The notes below the pieces were generated by a model that did not search any database, was not told the origin of the DNA, and saw nothing but the letters and a program-made list of their open reading frames with translations. 64,000 nt of DNA from Myxococcales bacterium. Lineage in GTDB: Bacteria > Myxococcota_A > Polyangia > Polyangiales > Polyangiaceae. A program made the translations under genes and the position numbers. Location: positions 1-64,000 of the forward strand of contig JANXLV010000329.1 of assembly GCA_025355005.1 (NCBI GenBank), in the 5' to 3' direction. Below, piece after piece: positions 18,840 through 27,590 of this stretch; positions within the stretch are counted from its first letter, which is position 1, and each line of letters opens with the position of its first letter.

Positions 18840-19942
18840 GCGCGCCCGCGTACCTCCTCACGGGGTATCCGTCATTCACGGCGAAGAAGATGTGCGAGGA
18901 GCTCCTGCGCGCGGGAGACGGCGCAGAGGTCTTCGCGGTGGTCCACGGCAAGCTCGCCAAGGACGCGGAGACCGCGCTCCTCGGCCTCACTCCGGACGAG
19001 CGCGCGCGGCTTCACCTGTTCGACGGTGACGCAGCGGCGCTCGACATGGGGCTGTCCGGCGCCGAGTACAAGGACCTCGCGCGACGCGTGACGCATGTGC
19101 ATCACATGGCCCGTGTCAGCTACTCCGGTATCGACCGCGAGAGGGCGGAGGCCGTGAACGTGGGCGCGACGCGCGAGGTGCTCGAGTTCGCGGCAGCATG
19201 CGCAGAGCTCCGCTGCGTGGGCATTCACTCCACCGCGCACGTCGCCGGCGACCGTCGTGGCCACCTGCGCGAGGAAGAACTCGACTGCGGGCAGTCCTTC
19301 CGCAACGTCGTCGAGGAGACGCAGGCGCGCGCCGAGAAGCTTGCCCGTCGCAGACAACCCAAGTTGCCCGTGTGCGTGATCCGGCCCACGACCATCGTCG
19401 GGGACTCGCGCACGGGCGAGGTGGACCGCCTCGACGGCCCGTACCTGCTCATCATGCTCATCGTGACCTCGCCGCCGGATCTGGGGCTGCCACTTCCGGG
19501 GCGCGCGGACGTGCCGCTCCATCTGGTTCCGCTGGACTACGTGGTGCGCGCGTCGCGTGCGCTGGTGCTCGCGCCAGACGCGCCGGGTCGCACGTTCCAT
19601 CTCGCCGACCCCACTCCATGCACCACGCGCCGCGTGTTCGAGCTCGTCGCGGAGAGCCTTGGCAAGCGGACGCCGCGCGGATTCCTACCTGGGAACATCA
19701 CGCGAGCGCTCCTTCGCACGCCGGGTCTGGATCGCATCGCGTCGAGTCCGCGCGCGTTCATCGAGTCGCTCGCGACCCCGACGACCATCTCCACCACCAA
19801 CACCGACGAGCTCCTGGCCGGGACCGACATACGCTGTCCGCCGTTCGAGAGCTATGTCGACAAGCTGGTCGAGTACGTGCAAGCGCGCCTTCGCGAGAAG
19901 CGCGAGCGCGAGCAGGAAGAGAACCATGACACGCTCGCATGA
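18836..19942 (+). CDS. SDR-fold protein lacking the catalytic Tyr and Lys
   Basis: Translation most likely starts at TTG 18836, which overlaps the stop of the Cys-rich lipoprotein gene, giving 368 residues. The fold is an extended SDR of the male-sterility/thioester-reductase type: Rossmann start (AYLLTGYPSFTAKK), VTHVHHMARVSY, VGIHSTAHVAG (Ser132/Thr133) and IRPTTIVGDSRTGEVD. The glycine motif is atypical. At the place of the YxxxK pair the sequence is V159-E-E-T-Q163, so both catalytic residues are gone. It may bind a nucleotide or a partner without oxidoreductase activity. The DUF4911 gene overlaps its 3' end. Confidence 0.8.
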   Translation: MSAPAYLLTGYPSFTAKKMCEELLRAGDGAEVFAVVHGKLAKDAETALLGLTPDERARLHLFDGDAAALDMGLSGAEYKDLARRVTHVHHMARVSYSGIDRERAEAVNVGATREVLEFAAACAELRCVGIHSTAHVAGDRRGHLREEELDCGQSFRNVVEETQARAEKLARRRQPKLPVCVIRPTTIVGDSRTGEVDRLDGPYLLIMLIVTSPPDLGLPLPGRADVPLHLVPLDYVVRASRALVLAPDAPGRTFHLADPTPCTTRRVFELVAESLGKRTPRGFLPGNITRALLRTPGLDRIASSPRAFIESLATPTTISTTNTDELLAGTDIRCPPFESYVDKLVEYVQARLREKREREQEENHDTLA

Positions 19943-20204
19943 CTCCAGCCTGAAAACCCGCGACGCCCGCGACGCAACACCCGTCGCGCCGCTCGGGCCG
20001 GGGATGGTGGAGCGCCGCGTGTCGCTGCCGTCCCGGGAGGTCGTCTTCCTCAAGGGCATCCTCGAGGCGCACGACGGCCTCGCGCAGGTCTACGCGGAGA
20101 AGGGCGGCGACCTCATCATCTGCACGACCGCCGAGCAAGCGACCGAGCTGGACGCGCTCCTGCGATCGCTCACGAAGGACATTCCCAGCCTGTTGCTCGG
20201 CTAG
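19926..20204 (+). CDS. DUF4911 domain protein
   Basis: This is a 92-residue protein with ATG start at 19926, overlapping the SDR-like gene by 17 nt. The core (REVVFLKGILEAHDGLAQVY, then LIICTTAEQATELDALL) matches DUF4911, a short family of unknown function common in Myxococcota. There is no signal peptide. The first 30 residues are low-complexity. The gene is convergent with the CHAP lipoprotein gene, only 8 nt apart. Confidence 0.75.
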   Translation: MTRSHDSSLKTRDARDATPVAPLGPGMVERRVSLPSREVVFLKGILEAHDGLAQVYAEKGGDLIICTTAEQATELDALLRSLTKDIPSLLLG

Positions 20205-20212
20205 CTTCCGAC

Positions 20213-21133
20213 TCAGAGGCACGTCGTGCCGGCGTCCGAGTACCCCCACGGGCGGCAGATGAGAAGGTCGCCGCCACTTCCGCAGATGACCCGCCCGCAG
20301 GTGTGGCTGCTGCTGAGGCTGCCGTCGACGTAGGTGCCATTGCAATCGCACGACTCGCCGCTCGTGCTGACCGCGCACGTGTCGTCACCCAGGTCGGAGG
20401 TCTCGTTGCATCCGCTGCTGCAGAACTCCGAGGCGACCGTCTTGTGACCCACGCAGTGGAAGCGGCTCGAGCGTTCGCCGGTGACGCCGTCATGGCCGCC
20501 GCAGTACCACGCGTCGTAGCTGTTGGTCTGCGTTGCGCACGGGTTCTCCGGATCGGGCGGCGGGGGTGGAGCGGCGTGAATGAAGCAGCCGATCGCCTTC
20601 TCGGTCAAGGCGTGGGTCGCGCGGCCGCCAGCGGAGGCGTTCTGTTCGACGACGCCCACCGTGCCATCCCCCACCGTGTCGATCACGGCGACGTGTCCGT
20701 AGGTGCCGCCCGTCATCACGAGCAGGTCGCCGTGGACAGGCGTGTACCCCGAGTCCTTCGCGTGCACGGACACGCGGCCAGTCGCGCTCATCGTGCAGAA
20801 ATCTTTGGCCCCGCCGACGTGCGCCATGCCGCGCAGGTCAATCTTGAAGTGCTGCGAGAAGTAGCGCTGCGCCAGCTCGACGCATTGCCAGCGCTCTCCA
20901 ACGGCGTCCTTGCTGTTGGCCTTCGTCCCGTCGGCGTCGCAATCGTCCGGGTTGCCATTCATCGCGTTCGAGCGCGCTTCGATCCCGTCGATGGTCGTCT
21001 GGACCGCGCCACATTCCGGATAGGTGTCGACCCTCGCGCTCGACTCGCCAAGGTGCTCGCCAGTGCTGGCAGAGCACGCCACCAGAGAGATCGCGCACAC
21101 GACCACGCACGCCGTCCAGATAGAACGAGCCAT
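20213..21133 (-). CDS. CHAP-domain lipoprotein (probable peptidoglycan hydrolase)
   Basis: The start at ATG 21133 has a strong GGAGGG box, giving 306 residues. The lipobox is LVAC (Cys19). Residues about 75-175 form a CHAP domain with catalytic Cys83 in ERWQCVELAQRYF, His146 in YGHVAVID and a polar residue in VVEQN. CHAP enzymes are amidases or endopeptidases that cut peptidoglycan stems or cross-links. The C-terminal 110 residues are Cys-rich after a PPPPPDPE linker and may bind the wall or another surface. A much longer frame upstream is not coding. Confidence 0.85.
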   Translation of the reverse strand: MARSIWTACVVVCAISLVACSASTGEHLGESSARVDTYPECGAVQTTIDGIEARSNAMNGNPDDCDADGTKANSKDAVGERWQCVELAQRYFSQHFKIDLRGMAHVGGAKDFCTMSATGRVSVHAKDSGYTPVHGDLLVMTGGTYGHVAVIDTVGDGTVGVVEQNASAGGRATHALTEKAIGCFIHAAPPPPPDPENPCATQTNSYDAWYCGGHDGVTGERSSRFHCVGHKTVASEFCSSGCNETSDLGDDTCAVSTSGESCDCNGTYVDGSLSSSHTCGRVICGSGGDLLICRPWGYSDAGTTCL

Positions 21134-21423
21134 TCGACCCTCCGTAGTTGTTTCCCCCGCGGCGCCGTCCACTGCGCTCGCGTGCTCCGCCTTTTCGGCG
21201 GCAATACGTACTGGTGCACGGGGCGGGCCACGACGCGCGACAGGGTGGCCGCGCCACTGGTGTCGCCTTTCCGCGACGTTTCCATGCCCCATGGTCGCGC
21301 CCCCACCCTCGCGCGGGATCCATGCATGGTGCATTCTTCGCCCATGGGGCTCGCGGCCCACACGTGGCGTGGATCTCAGCGGGCGAGCGCTGCGTCGATG
21401 CTCTCGCGATGCAGGCGAGGGCG

Positions 21424-23574
21424 CTAGAAGCCGCCGCTGCCGCCGCCGAAGTCGTCGTCGTCGCCGATCATCTCGGGCCTGAGCGACGGCGTGCTCGGAT
21501 CCTCCACGTCGGGGGTGCTTCCTCGTTCGTGCATCGAGTCCGGCGGGCGGATGGAGTCGGGCGCGGGTGGGAAGCCCGAGCTCGACGGCGGGCCTCCGCT
21601 GTTCGTCCCGAGCGCGTTCTTGTGATCGAGGAACCGCAGCGTGCCGGGCCCCGACGTGCGCTCCAGCACGCTGCGCAGGTCGCCGGGCATCGGGCCTTCG
21701 ACGATCATGCGCTGGCCCGAGCGCGGATGCTGGAACTCCAGACGCACGCAGTGGAGGAATGTGCGGTCCAGGCCGTTCTTCTCCTCGAAGAAGCGGTTCG
21801 TGGGCGCGTGTCCGTAGCGCGCGTCGCCGAGCACGGCGTGGCCGATGGCCGCGAGGTGTCGCCGGACCTGGTGCACGCGCGCTTGCTCCGGGATCACGCG
21901 CAGGACGGAGTGACCGCTCGCGATCGCCAGCCTTCGGTAGCGCGTGCGGGCCTGACAGAGCTTGCCGTCCTCGCGCAGCTCGCGCGTGATGGCGCCCTTG
22001 GACGGCGTCACGCCGCGCGTTGCCACCACGAATACCTGGCGCGTGCCCGGGTGCTCGAAGATCTCCTTCCATTGCGCGAGGAGCTCCGGCGTGCGTACGA
22101 ACACGACGAGGCCGGAGGTCCCGGACTCCAGCGTGGTGACGGCGACGGCGCGCTCCGCGCCAGGAAGGCGCCGTGTGCGGTCGGTCAACGAGACGCGCGA
22201 GCCGGCGCTCTTCTCCGCGGTCTCCGCGCTTGCTCCCGATGAGCGGGACTCCGCCTCCACGTTCTCGTGAGCGCATTTCTCTACGATGAGGATCTCGTCG
22301 TCGTCATAGGAGAGGCGCGGCGCCGACAGCGGGCCCTTGCGGAGGACCGCGATCGTCTCGACCTCGTCCGTCAGCGGGATCATGTCGAGCGGGAGCAGGT
22401 TCTGGGCGGCGTAGCCGAGCCGCGCGAGGTGATCGAGATCGCGCGCGAGCGTGTCGGGATCGCACGACACGTAGCAGAGCACTGGCGCGCCGAGCTCCGT
22501 CACGAGCTCTCGCGCCGTTGCGCTCATCCCGCGTCGCGGCGGGTTCACCACTACCGCGTCGAAGCGCTCCTTTTTCTCCGACAGCACGCGCAGGGCCGAC
22601 GCGCTGTCCGCGTTCTGCACCGTGAGCGGCAGCCCCTGCGCGATCGCCGCTTCACGCGCGCTCTCCGTCGCGGGGCCGAAGCTCTCCACCAGGTGGACCG
22701 CGGCGCCCAGCGCAGCGAGCGAGAGTCCGATCGCGCCGGAGCCTCCATACAGATCGAGCACACGCGGAGGTGCTTTCCCGCCCGTCTTTTGGTGCGGCAG
22801 GCCAAGCGCCTCGGCCAGGATGTCGTGCACGCGCTCCGCCTGCCCGCGATGCGCCTGGACGAACGAGCCGAAGGTTGCAAGATGCACGGATTTGCCGAGG
22901 CGATCTTGCACCTTGTCCACGCCCGCGAGCGTCTGGGTCTCGGAGCCCAGGATCTGCGGCGACTCCCCCTCGTGGAAGTTCGCCGCGACGCCGACGATCT
23001 CGGGGATGTCGCGGGTGAGAGCGGCGGCGGTGCGCGCCAGGCCCTCACGATCCGGCGCGGCGTTCTTCTCGACCACGAAGGTCACGAGCGCGCGCGGCCC
23101 ATCCGGCGTGGTCACCTCGCGCAGGTCCACCGCGCGGAGGGCCCCGTTCTGCCCGTCGAATGGACGGAGCGCGCCGTTCTCCGCTTCGTCCCGCGTGATC
23201 AGCGCACGCACGGCGCCCGCGACGCGGAGCAGCAGCGGTGACAGCACGCGGCACTTCGGAATGTCGACCACCTGATGCCCGCCGCCCTTGCCGAAGAGTC
23301 CGAGCCTGGCAGACGGCGCCACGATCAGCTTCGCCCGGGTTCGATACTCGACGACCGGGTCGGCCGGCACGACGGGCTCCGTGTAGACGAGCTCGAGTGT
23401 GGCGTAGCGCGCGACGGACTGGACGACGCGCCCGCGCTTGACGATCAGCTGATCGACATAGGAGAGCCCAATGACGGGACAGCCGCCGCATCGGTCCGCG
23501 TGCTCGCAGACGACGCGTTCGACAGTTGCTCCGCCTCGATGAGCAAAAAGGCCCGAGTCGCGACCGAGCGACAT
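21424..23574 (-). CDS. Fusion of m5U RNA methyltransferase (RlmD/TrmA-like) and RluA-like pseudouridine synthase domain
   Basis: The start is set at ATG 23574 (716 residues). Residues 1-415 are a RumA/RlmD-type uracil-5-methyltransferase: Fe-S cysteines C23, C29, C32 and C108, SAM motif VLDLYGGSGAIGL, motif IV VVNPPRRG, nucleophile C371 in CYVSCDPDT, and Glu406 near the end of the domain. Residues about 420-645 resemble RluA: LESGTSGLVVF and ARVHQVRRHLAAIGHAVLGDARYG. The catalytic RLD motif reads TLE, so Asp is replaced by Glu483. The last 60 residues are disordered and acidic. The methyltransferase should be active on rRNA, while the second domain may only bind RNA. It is divergent from the kinase gene. 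Confidence 0.88.
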   Translation of the reverse strand: MSLGRDSGLFAHRGGATVERVVCEHADRCGGCPVIGLSYVDQLIVKRGRVVQSVARYATLELVYTEPVVPADPVVEYRTRAKLIVAPSARLGLFGKGGGHQVVDIPKCRVLSPLLLRVAGAVRALITRDEAENGALRPFDGQNGALRAVDLREVTTPDGPRALVTFVVEKNAAPDREGLARTAAALTRDIPEIVGVAANFHEGESPQILGSETQTLAGVDKVQDRLGKSVHLATFGSFVQAHRGQAERVHDILAEALGLPHQKTGGKAPPRVLDLYGGSGAIGLSLAALGAAVHLVESFGPATESAREAAIAQGLPLTVQNADSASALRVLSEKKERFDAVVVNPPRRGMSATARELVTELGAPVLCYVSCDPDTLARDLDHLARLGYAAQNLLPLDMIPLTDEVETIAVLRKGPLSAPRLSYDDDEILIVEKCAHENVEAESRSSGASAETAEKSAGSRVSLTDRTRRLPGAERAVAVTTLESGTSGLVVFVRTPELLAQWKEIFEHPGTRQVFVVATRGVTPSKGAITRELREDGKLCQARTRYRRLAIASGHSVLRVIPEQARVHQVRRHLAAIGHAVLGDARYGHAPTNRFFEEKNGLDRTFLHCVRLEFQHPRSGQRMIVEGPMPGDLRSVLERTSGPGTLRFLDHKNALGTNSGGPPSSSGFPPAPDSIRPPDSMHERGSTPDVEDPSTPSLRPEMIGDDDDFGGGSGGF

Positions 23575-23637
23575 GTCCCGCAGGATATCCAACTTTCGCC
23601 CGTGTGGCTCGGGAAAGGCTTGCTACGATTGTGTCGG

Positions 23638-25053
23638 TTGAGCACGTCATCCACCACCGTCCGACATGAGCGCAAGCTCCCCGAGCCCGGAACGGTGCTG
23701 GGCGGGAAGTACAAGCTCCTCCGTATCATCGGCGAGGGCGGGATGGGGGTCGTGTTCGAGGGCGAGCACGTCCGTATGGGCCAGCGCGTCGCGATCAAGA
23801 TGCTGTTGCCGGAGACGATCGACGAAGCGGACGTGATCAAGCGGTTCGATCGTGAGGCCCGCGCTGCGGCACGCCTCAAGAGCCGACACGCGGCGCGCGT
23901 CACGGACGTCGATCACACGGACGAGGGCTTGCCGTACATGGTGATGGAGCTCCTTCAAGGCTCCGATCTCGGAGATATCCTCGCGGAGCGCGGCAAGCTG
24001 CCCGTCGCCGAGGCGATCGATTACATGCTCCAGGCGTGCGCAGCGATCGTCGAGGCGCACGATCTGGGGATCATTCATCGCGATCTGAAGCCAGCCAACC
24101 TGTTCCTCTCCGACGGACCGGATGGGCAGATCGTGAAGCTCCTCGACTTCGGGATCTCGAAGGTCACGGGTGAGGCGTCCAGGCTGACGAGCGCGGAGTC
24201 CATGATGGGAACGCCGCTGTACATGTCGCCGGAGCAGATCCGCTCGGCGCGCGACGTGGATTCGCGGACCGACGTGTGGTCTCTCGGCGTGATCCTCTTC
24301 GAGTTGCTGTCCGGCGACGCGCCCTTCACGGGCACCACCACGCAGGTGGCTGCAGCGATCGTCACCGACGAAGTTCCCGCGACCCTGACTTCGCACGGCG
24401 TGTCGGCGGAGCTCCAGGCGATCGTGCTGCGCGCACTGTCGAAGGACCGCAACACCCGGACCCAGAGCGCGCGCGATTTCGGTGCTGCGCTGCTTCCGTT
24501 CGCGCTCGCATCCTCCACTGGCGCGCAGGCGATCGAGGGGGTGCTGCGGTCATCCATGGGCGGCGTCGCGGGTGCGTCGCTTGCCCCGCCCGCGTCGCGC
24601 GCTGGCTCCACCCTGAACCCCACGACGGAGAAGAAGCTAAGCGCACGCAGCGCGACGTCGCGAGTGGCCATGGGCCTCGTCATTGGCGCGTCGGCGCTCG
24701 CGGCGGCGGGCGTGGTCGCCTTCATCGTCGTATGGAACGGCGGCGCAAAAACCCCTACGATCTCCTCGATCATGAGGGACGTTCCGCCTGCGCCATCCAG
24801 CGTCGCTTCCAGTGCCTCGTCAGTCAGTGGCCCCGTCAGTGGCCCCGTGAGCACGGCCGCGACCGCGACCAGCGGCGACCCGGTAGCCGTCGTTCCGTCA
24901 TCGGCACTCACGGCGAGCACCGCGATCGCGAACAAGCCTCAGCCTGCCATCAAACCGATCGGCAAGCCCGCCGGCACGCCGAGCGCACACCCCTCTGTGG
25001 CGCCGCGTCCGCCTCCCAGTGTGGCAGCGCCCGAGCTCCCGAACCATATCTGA
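23638..25053 (+). CDS. Hanks-type Ser/Thr protein kinase, membrane-anchored
   Basis: The start is probably TTG 23638 (471 residues), with TTG 23629 also possible after a GGAAAGG box. The kinase domain spans residues 25-290: P-loop GEGGMGVVF, VAIK (Lys54), Glu73, HRDLKPAN (Asp149), DFG (Asp170) and MSPEQ. A membrane helix lies near residues 344-366, so the kinase domain is cytoplasmic and the Pro/Ser/Ala-rich C-terminal 100 residues are outside. No PASTA or other sensor domain is visible. Such kinases are numerous in Myxococcota and control development and stress responses. The substrate is unknown. A gap of about 60 nt to the divergent methyltransferase fusion holds both promoters. Confidence 0.92.
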   Translation: MSTSSTTVRHERKLPEPGTVLGGKYKLLRIIGEGGMGVVFEGEHVRMGQRVAIKMLLPETIDEADVIKRFDREARAAARLKSRHAARVTDVDHTDEGLPYMVMELLQGSDLGDILAERGKLPVAEAIDYMLQACAAIVEAHDLGIIHRDLKPANLFLSDGPDGQIVKLLDFGISKVTGEASRLTSAESMMGTPLYMSPEQIRSARDVDSRTDVWSLGVILFELLSGDAPFTGTTTQVAAAIVTDEVPATLTSHGVSAELQAIVLRALSKDRNTRTQSARDFGAALLPFALASSTGAQAIEGVLRSSMGGVAGASLAPPASRAGSTLNPTTEKKLSARSATSRVAMGLVIGASALAAAGVVAFIVVWNGGAKTPTISSIMRDVPPAPSSVASSASSVSGPVSGPVSTAATATSGDPVAVVPSSALTASTAIANKPQPAIKPIGKPAGTPSAHPSVAPRPPPSVAAPELPNHI

Positions 25054-25056
25054 AGC

Positions 25057-25698
25057 TCAGAACGTGAAACGCGAGAAGATCGCTGCGCCGAACACGCGCG
25101 GGGAGTCGACGCTCTGCGATTCGCGCCGATCGCGAATGAAGTACGTGGAGTTGTACTCGGCCACCATGTCCCAGCGCGGCGCCAGGTGCGCCTCGATGCC
25201 GAGGCCTGACTGGGTCGCGATCTCCACGCCGTAGCGCATGCCCGGAAGGGTGGTGGTGTCGATGCGCCACTGACCGATGCCGAGCTGAACGAACGGAGTG
25301 ATGCGGCCCGAACCGAGGCGAACGCGGCTCATCACCATGCGCGTGTTGCGCGTGAGACGAAGCTCGTCGGAGAGGGCCATGGGCGCGCCATAGAGGCGGA
25401 AGCCCTCGCCCCAGTCACGGGCCACGAGGCTGACCTTCGGAGCGACGCCGAACCACGCGTTGCCAAGGCCGCTCGGCTCCGTGCTTCGCGTGTGGGTCGC
25501 GCTCGCGTCTTCCGTCTTGCGTGGCGCGGTGGGCGCCTCCTTCACGAACTTGCCACGCATCACGTCGGTGGCGGCTCCGTACAGCTTCTCCCACTCCACC
25601 GAGCCAGCCTCATCGGCAGCGTGCGCGGTGCTGGGAACAGCGGTCACAGCGACCGCTGCGGCACATGCAACCGCAAAGCTGAGTGAGGCGTAGGACAT
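25057..25698 (-). CDS. Small outer-membrane beta-barrel-like protein
   Basis: I place the start at ATG 25698 because a signal peptide begins there (hydrophobic core SFAVACAAAVAVTAVPS, cleavage after AHA). The product has 213 residues. The second half alternates polar and hydrophobic residues (MVMSRVRLGSGRITPFVQLGIG) and ends in Phe, as is typical for outer-membrane barrels. No specific family is recognised. It is convergent with the Ser/Thr kinase gene, with only 3 nt between the stops. Confidence 0.7.
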   Translation of the reverse strand: MSYASLSFAVACAAAVAVTAVPSTAHAADEAGSVEWEKLYGAATDVMRGKFVKEAPTAPRKTEDASATHTRSTEPSGLGNAWFGVAPKVSLVARDWGEGFRLYGAPMALSDELRLTRNTRMVMSRVRLGSGRITPFVQLGIGQWRIDTTTLPGMRYGVEIATQSGLGIEAHLAPRWDMVAEYNSTYFIRDRRESQSVDSPRVFGAAIFSRFTF

Positions 25699-26027
25699 GC
25701 GGCGACGGTAATGAACTCTACCGGTCGTGATCATTGCTCGCCATCTCGCAAGCAGCGTGCCCTTCATTTCGGAGGGTGAAGTTGCAACATCGGATCACGC
25801 GACCGCACCGCAGCCCACGAGCACACACAGCGGCGCTCGCCTCGACTTCGCGGCGACTTTCGCGGTGGAGCGGCGCGCATTCAACGGTTTGCGCCGACTT
25901 GAGACGCGATCGTGCTGCTGAGATCGTGCCTCAGCTGGATCCCGATTGGCCCAGCCTGCCTGCCTCAGCACGCCACCGCGCCACGCGCGATCTTGTCACG
26001 GGCACGCGACACCGACACTGGCACCGG
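25699..26027. other. Gap of 329 nt without a gene
   Basis: This lies between the start of the small outer-membrane protein and the stop of the lipoprotein gene, both on the minus strand. It must hold the promoter of the outer-membrane gene. Short frames here have skewed composition and no homologous look. I see no convincing hairpin terminator or RNA gene. Confidence 0.5.
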
Positions 26028-27362
26028 CTATTGCGCGCGGACCGCCATGGGCCACGTGTGCGTGACGTTGCCGCTCCTCGACACGAGCTCGAACGTCGCC
26101 TGGCCCTGGCTCGGCCGCGCCGTGAGCGTCACGGACAGATTGATCTTGGAGCCGTTGTGAACCAAGGGGCGATCGACCTCGGGTGCGCCGCCGCTCGGGC
26201 CGCCGAGCACGTCGCTGCCGCCGCGGTAGTGCGTGGTCTCTTGTACGTCGAGCGTCCAGTCGTCCATCGGTCCGTCGGAGAAAGCGGTCAGCGGGATCAC
26301 CTTGGTCGTGCCCACCTTGATCGCGATCACGTTCGTCGCCTGGATCGGCGTGGTCGGCGCCACGTTGAAGTAGGCGCCGTTGCCGGCGGGCGCGGGCACG
26401 CACGGGTCATGGCTTCCGGCAGCGGCCTTGTTCGACCACGAGCGCTGCACGACGAAGCTGCTCTCCACGTACGTGACGCTGCCGTTGAAGCCCAGCTCGC
26501 AGAGATCGCCGACCTCCCCGCCAAGGCCGTTCGTCCAGAGCTGGTTTTGCATGTAGTATGCAGGCGTTCCCACGTGAGGGTCCGTGGCGGCCTCGATGAA
26601 CTCGTGGCTGGCCGAGACGGTGAGCTCTCCGGTGCTATTTCCGCAGCGCGGCATGATTGCGTACGCGACGTCGATCGGTGCTCCGAGCACGCCTCCTTCT
26701 ACGACGCCACCGTCGGCGACCTCGGGCGGCGTGAGGATGACGCTGTTGTGGTACGCGCCGAAGTCCATGCAGCTGTTCGCGCTGTCCAGCACGATGCTCA
26801 CCGTCGACGGAAAGTAGATGGCGTACAGCGTGTCTGCATCCGGCGTGGGGAACGAGCCGTCTGCCACGTGCGCCTTGATGAAGTCCTGGATGGTGGTCGG
26901 CGTGGAGAACGAGCTGTCGGTGTAGCTCGTGGCGGGGGCCTCCGAGATGTGGACGTGACCGCCGGACGTGCCGTGACCGACGCAGGTGTTCTTGTCGTCG
27001 CAGTAGCCGTCCGTGACGGCGTCCCACCACTTGGTCTGCGTGATGGTGTCGCCGAGCTGCTCCAGGAGATCGCGCTTGGTGTCGCCATCGAACGTGATGG
27101 TGACGATCTTCGCGTTCTTCAGGATGCCGCCGCCGTTGTAGTCCGCGAGCGGGATCGGCGTATGCGCGGCGGGGTAGTGCGTGTCCAGCGGGTCGGGGCC
27201 GAGGCCGCCCTCACCTGCATCTGCCGTCGGCGGGCCTGCGTCCGGATCGATGACGCCCGTGGGGTCCGGCGTGGCCTGCTTCGCGGAGCTGCCTCCGCAT
27301 GCTGCGGCCGAAAGGGTGGCGAGCGAGGCACCAAGGGCGACGAGAAAACGGAGGCGAATCAT
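26028..27362 (-). CDS. Secreted lipoprotein with HExxE motif, hypothetical
   Basis: ATG 27362 follows an AAGGTG box, giving 444 residues. The lipobox is SAAAC (Cys22), followed by a Pro/Asp-rich linker. The centre carries SASHEFIEAATDP with a downstream GEVGDLCELGF, an arrangement resembling the HELxEAxTDP region seen in EXORDIUM-like and related secreted proteins, where the His and Glu could bind a metal. Peptidase activity is not proven by this. The C-terminal 120 residues look beta-rich (TTHYRGGSD, ATFELVSRSGNVTHTW). It is divergent from the sigma-factor operon, and the intergenic region carries an ECF-type promoter pointing the other way. Confidence 0.7.
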   Translation of the reverse strand: MIRLRFLVALGASLATLSAAACGGSSAKQATPDPTGVIDPDAGPPTADAGEGGLGPDPLDTHYPAAHTPIPLADYNGGGILKNAKIVTITFDGDTKRDLLEQLGDTITQTKWWDAVTDGYCDDKNTCVGHGTSGGHVHISEAPATSYTDSSFSTPTTIQDFIKAHVADGSFPTPDADTLYAIYFPSTVSIVLDSANSCMDFGAYHNSVILTPPEVADGGVVEGGVLGAPIDVAYAIMPRCGNSTGELTVSASHEFIEAATDPHVGTPAYYMQNQLWTNGLGGEVGDLCELGFNGSVTYVESSFVVQRSWSNKAAAGSHDPCVPAPAGNGAYFNVAPTTPIQATNVIAIKVGTTKVIPLTAFSDGPMDDWTLDVQETTHYRGGSDVLGGPSGGAPEVDRPLVHNGSKINLSVTLTARPSQGQATFELVSRSGNVTHTWPMAVRAQ

Positions 27363-27424
27363 GAATGCACCTTCTTCTAGCGGACGAAGGGGTGGGCGCA
27401 AGACGAATGCGCCCAGAGAACCCA

Positions 27425-27450
27425 GTAACCGCCGCGGGGTCTCATGCGTA
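27425..27450 (+). promoter_or_regulatory. Candidate ECF sigma promoter (GTAACC-N16-CGTA)
   Basis: GTAACC at 27425-27430 is separated by exactly 16 bp from CGTA at 27447-27450. This is the layout of ECF-type promoters, with a -35 element ending in AACC and a CG-rich -10 element. It points toward the sigma/anti-sigma operon, so autoregulation is likely. It would place the transcript start near 27457, leaving a leader of about 130 nt before the proposed start codon at 27591. Confidence 0.5.
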
Positions 27451-27505
27451 GAACCTACAGAATGGCGTCTTTCACGCTACAGTTCGGCGGCGCTGCGCCT
27501 TCCAT

Positions 27506-27532
27506 GGTCGCCAGGGTCGCCAGGGTCGCCAG
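27506..27532 (+). repeat. Three tandem 9-bp repeats in the sigma operon leader
   Basis: The unit GGTCGCCAG occurs three times in direct succession, followed by a broken fourth copy. It lies between the candidate promoter and the sigma-factor start. If translation began further upstream it would encode VARVARVAR. Its role is unknown and chance slippage is a fair explanation. Confidence 0.5.
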
Positions 27533-27590
27533 GGTCGGCATGTCCGGCATGCTCGGCCCGTGCCGCATCGGTCCCGCTCCGGGTCATGGT

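Noticed and set aside
21320-21329. 10-bp palindrome CCATGCATGG upstream of the CHAP gene
   Set aside because: It is short, about 190 nt from the start, and there is no regulator or second site to support it.
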